From Paracoccus hibiscisoli (GTDB lineage: Bacteria; Pseudomonadota; Alphaproteobacteria; Rhodobacterales; Rhodobacteraceae): a DNA stretch of 64,000 nt. Below are positions 62,384-64,000 of this stretch, one piece after another (within the stretch, counting starts at the first letter, position 1; each line of letters begins with the position of its first letter). The notes below the pieces were generated by a model. The model saw only the letters and a program-made list of their open reading frames with translations. It ran no database searches and had not been told where the DNA came from. A program made the position numbers and the translations under genes. The stretch covers positions 32,188 through 96,187 of the forward strand of contig NZ_SUNH01000019.1 in assembly GCF_005048265.1 (NCBI RefSeq). Direction: 5' to 3'.

Positions 62384-63364
62384 GTGGAACTTCTTCTTAT
62401 CGCATTTCTGGGCAAGCCGCTGTGGATGTGGCTGCTGTTCATCGGTCTGGTCGTCGCATTGCTGGTCTTTGACCTCGGCGTGCTGAACAAGGACGACCAC
62501 GAGATCGGCATCGCCGAGAGCCTGAGGCTGTCTGCGATGTACATCACGCTTGGTCTGGCCTTTTCGGGCTTCATCTACTGGCAGATGGGCGGAGAGGCGA
62601 CAGCGCAATACCTGACCGCCTTCATCGTCGAAAAGACGCTGGCGATGGACAACATCTTTGTCATCGCCTTGATCTTCGGCTTTTTCGCGATACCGCGCGA
62701 ATATCAGCACCGGGTGCTGTTCTGGGGCATTCTGGGCGTGATCGTGCTGCGTGGCATCATGATCAGTCTTGGTGCGACCATCGTCGAGAATTATCACTGG
62801 GTCCTGTACCTCTTTGCGGCTTTTTTGATCTTTACCGGGGTCAAGATGCTGTTTGCCAAGGAGGAATCGCACGACATGGCCGACAACCGGGCCTTGGCGT
62901 GGCTGCGCCGGCGCATCCGGGTGACCGACCAGCTGCACGGCCACGCCTTCACTGTCAGGATCCCGGACCCGGCAACCGGGACGCTGGTCCGATGGGCGAC
63001 ACCGTTGCTGCTGGCGCTGATCGTGATCGAGGTGGCCGACCTCGTCTTCGCCGTCGATTCGGTGCCCGCGGTCTTCACTATCACAACCGACCCGTACATC
63101 GTCTACACCTCGAACATCTTTGCGATCCTGGGGCTGCGGGCGCTGTATTTTGCGCTGGCGGCGATCTTGCACCGGTTCGCCTATCTGAAATACGCGCTGT
63201 CGATCCTGCTGATCTTCATCGGCTCCAAGATCTTCATCGCGGATGCGATGGGTTGGGCCAAGTTTCCCCCGGCCTGGTCCCTGGGCATCACCTTCGTGAT
63301 CCTGACCATCGGGGTGATCGTGTCGCTGTCCAAGACGCGCGGGGCCGCGCCGGGCGCGACCTGA
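62384..63364 (+). CDS. TerC family integral membrane protein (Alx-like)
   Basis: A 326-residue multipass membrane protein. GTG 62384 is chosen because GAGGG lies just upstream and the sequence then starts at the usual family N-terminus, followed by MWMWLLFIGLVVALLVFDLGVL-like helices. Family motifs are FDLGVLNKDDHEIG, VEKTLAMDNIFVIALIF, LFWGILGVIVLRGIMI and VEVADLVFAVDSVPAVFTIT; the conserved acidic residues inside membrane helices are thought to handle Mn2+ or other cations. About eight membrane segments. Members act in manganese export, alkaline stress or tellurite resistance; which applies here is not clear. Confidence 0.9.
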   Translation: MELLLIAFLGKPLWMWLLFIGLVVALLVFDLGVLNKDDHEIGIAESLRLSAMYITLGLAFSGFIYWQMGGEATAQYLTAFIVEKTLAMDNIFVIALIFGFFAIPREYQHRVLFWGILGVIVLRGIMISLGATIVENYHWVLYLFAAFLIFTGVKMLFAKEESHDMADNRALAWLRRRIRVTDQLHGHAFTVRIPDPATGTLVRWATPLLLALIVIEVADLVFAVDSVPAVFTITTDPYIVYTSNIFAILGLRALYFALAAILHRFAYLKYALSILLIFIGSKIFIADAMGWAKFPPAWSLGITFVILTIGVIVSLSKTRGAAPGAT

Positions 63365-63370
63365 CCCAAG

Positions 63371-63400
63371 GCCCGGACGTCTTTGCCGGACGCTCCGGGC
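63371..63400 (+). terminator. Hairpin after the TerC-family gene
   Basis: GCCCGGACGTC pairs with GACGCTCCGGGC around a seven-base loop (one bulged C), starting 7 nt after the stop. AATCCTT follows. Likely transcript end. Confidence 0.6.
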
Positions 63401-63877
63401 AATCCTTCAGCTGGCCGCGACCATCGCATCCGCGGGCACTGCCCATAACGACAACCCGCCCATCGCATCGGCGCGGATCTCGGCCGGTATTATTATGCGC
63501 TGTCAGGCGGCAGCCCGGACTGCGCCTCTGCGATGACGGCTCCGAACAGAAGTACACCTTGTATTGGCGTGTCGGCCGGATAGGGATTTTGGCCAGCAAC
63601 CAGACGTCTGCACGGAATCGAGGCCCCGCCTTGCGCGGAAGGTGTGCGATTTCACAGGAACAGTTTTCCCAACGGCGACGGCTTGCACCTGTGCTTGCGG
63701 ACATATCTAGAGCGTCCTGCCCTGGCGGTTGCATAGGAACGCTGCACCACGATCCGGCATCGACCCGCATGGAACTGCTGGTAGGCCCGGAGGGTCTGCA
63801 AAAGCCTTTTGATATCAGCGTTCAAAACTGTGGAACAGGGCAGGGGCTCTCCACCTGATATCAATAAGTTGCACTAG
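63401..63877. other. Gene-poor region before the IS element
   Basis: About 480 nt with only unrecognised short frames on both strands (up to about 160 codons, mostly overlapping). GC content falls toward 63840-63880, as is common next to IS insertions. I see no gene I can support. Confidence 0.4.
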
Positions 63878-64000
63878 GCCGTGTTGACAAAAGGGATTCA
63901 CAACGCGGTTCGGGCATGATTCAAGCTGGTATCTGCGATCGAGACCAGCTTGGCACGAGACCTGATGTCGGACGAGGAATGGGCGTTCTTTGAACGGTTT
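63878..64000 (+). mobile_element. Left end of an IS5-family insertion sequence, continues beyond window
   Basis: The sequence from GCCGTGTTGACAAAAGGG on is the type of left end I associate with IS5-family (IS427-like) elements common in Rhodobacterales. It follows the tetranucleotide CTAG (63874-63877), which fits the YTAR target preference of the family. A transposase start lies 87 nt inside. The exact first base is uncertain by a few positions, and the right end is outside the window. Confidence 0.7.
63965..64000 (+). CDS. IS5-family transposase, N-terminal fragment (cut by window edge)
   Basis: The frame reads LARDLMSDEEWAFFERF from a TTG at 63950, with ATG at 63965 (MSDEEWAFFERF) as the probable start. 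This is the conserved N-terminus of DUF4096-type IS5 transposases. Only the first 12 codons are in the window, so integrity cannot be judged. Confidence 0.75.
   Translation, partial: MSDEEWAFFERF

Noticed and set aside
1..64000. CRISPR arrays, tRNA, rRNA or a prophage
   Set aside because: No regular short repeats with spacers, no tRNA-like clover patterns and no phage structural gene set were recognised on reading.

Overview
The window is high-GC DNA from an alphaproteobacterium, most likely a Paracoccus-like member of the Rhodobacteraceae. The evidence is a Rhodobacter-type sorbitol/mannitol (smo-mtlK) operon, an imuA-imuB-dnaE2 cassette with a GTTC-N7-GTTC type SOS box, a Zur-like box of alphaproteobacterial type, very tight ATGA-overlapping operons and IS5-family pieces. 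The genus is an inference. No rRNA, tRNA or CRISPR array was recognised.

Left part (1-7.5 kb): a fumarylacetoacetate-hydrolase-family gene (cut by the window edge) and a VOC-family gene lie divergent from a four-gene peptide/nickel-type ABC importer. An 18-bp palindrome resembling a Zur box sits just upstream of the importer, so it may take up a zinc or metal chelate. A zinc alcohol dehydrogenase and an Lrp-family regulator follow.

7.5-19.1 kb: two adjacent genes encode proteins of 1147 and 2724 residues without recognisable enzyme domains or signal peptides. The larger one has an OmpA-C-like segment, a long glycine-rich beta region and three tandem repeats of about 142 residues. This is the least explained locus in the window.

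19.2-25.6 kb: a complete petrobactin-type siderophore operon is compressed into four overlapping genes: asbA, an asbB-asbC fusion, an asbD-asbE fusion and asbF. 26-32.4 kb: a seven-gene operon (DeoR-type regulator, UgpC/B/A/E-like ABC importer, metallophosphoesterase, inositol-monophosphatase-family enzyme) probably imports and degrades a phosphodiester or phosphorylated polyol.

32.6-50.3 kb: a TPR/SPINDLY-type O-GlcNAc-transferase-like protein; the SOS mutagenesis cassette imuA-imuB-dnaE2; an IS-scarred gene-poor stretch; a soluble chemoreceptor-like protein with two FixL-like PAS domains; a glycosyltransferase-like protein; and a 1548-residue DUF4011-type helicase with a Vsr-like nuclease domain, a candidate defence protein.

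50.4-58.6 kb: polyol utilisation, with a HAD phosphatase, a SorC-type regulator, the importer SmoEFGK, sorbitol dehydrogenase SmoS and mannitol 2-dehydrogenase MtlK, trailed by a Gfo/Idh/MocA gene remnant. The right end holds a transmembrane chemoreceptor, a TerC-family membrane protein, gene-poor DNA and the left end of an IS5-family element that runs off the window.
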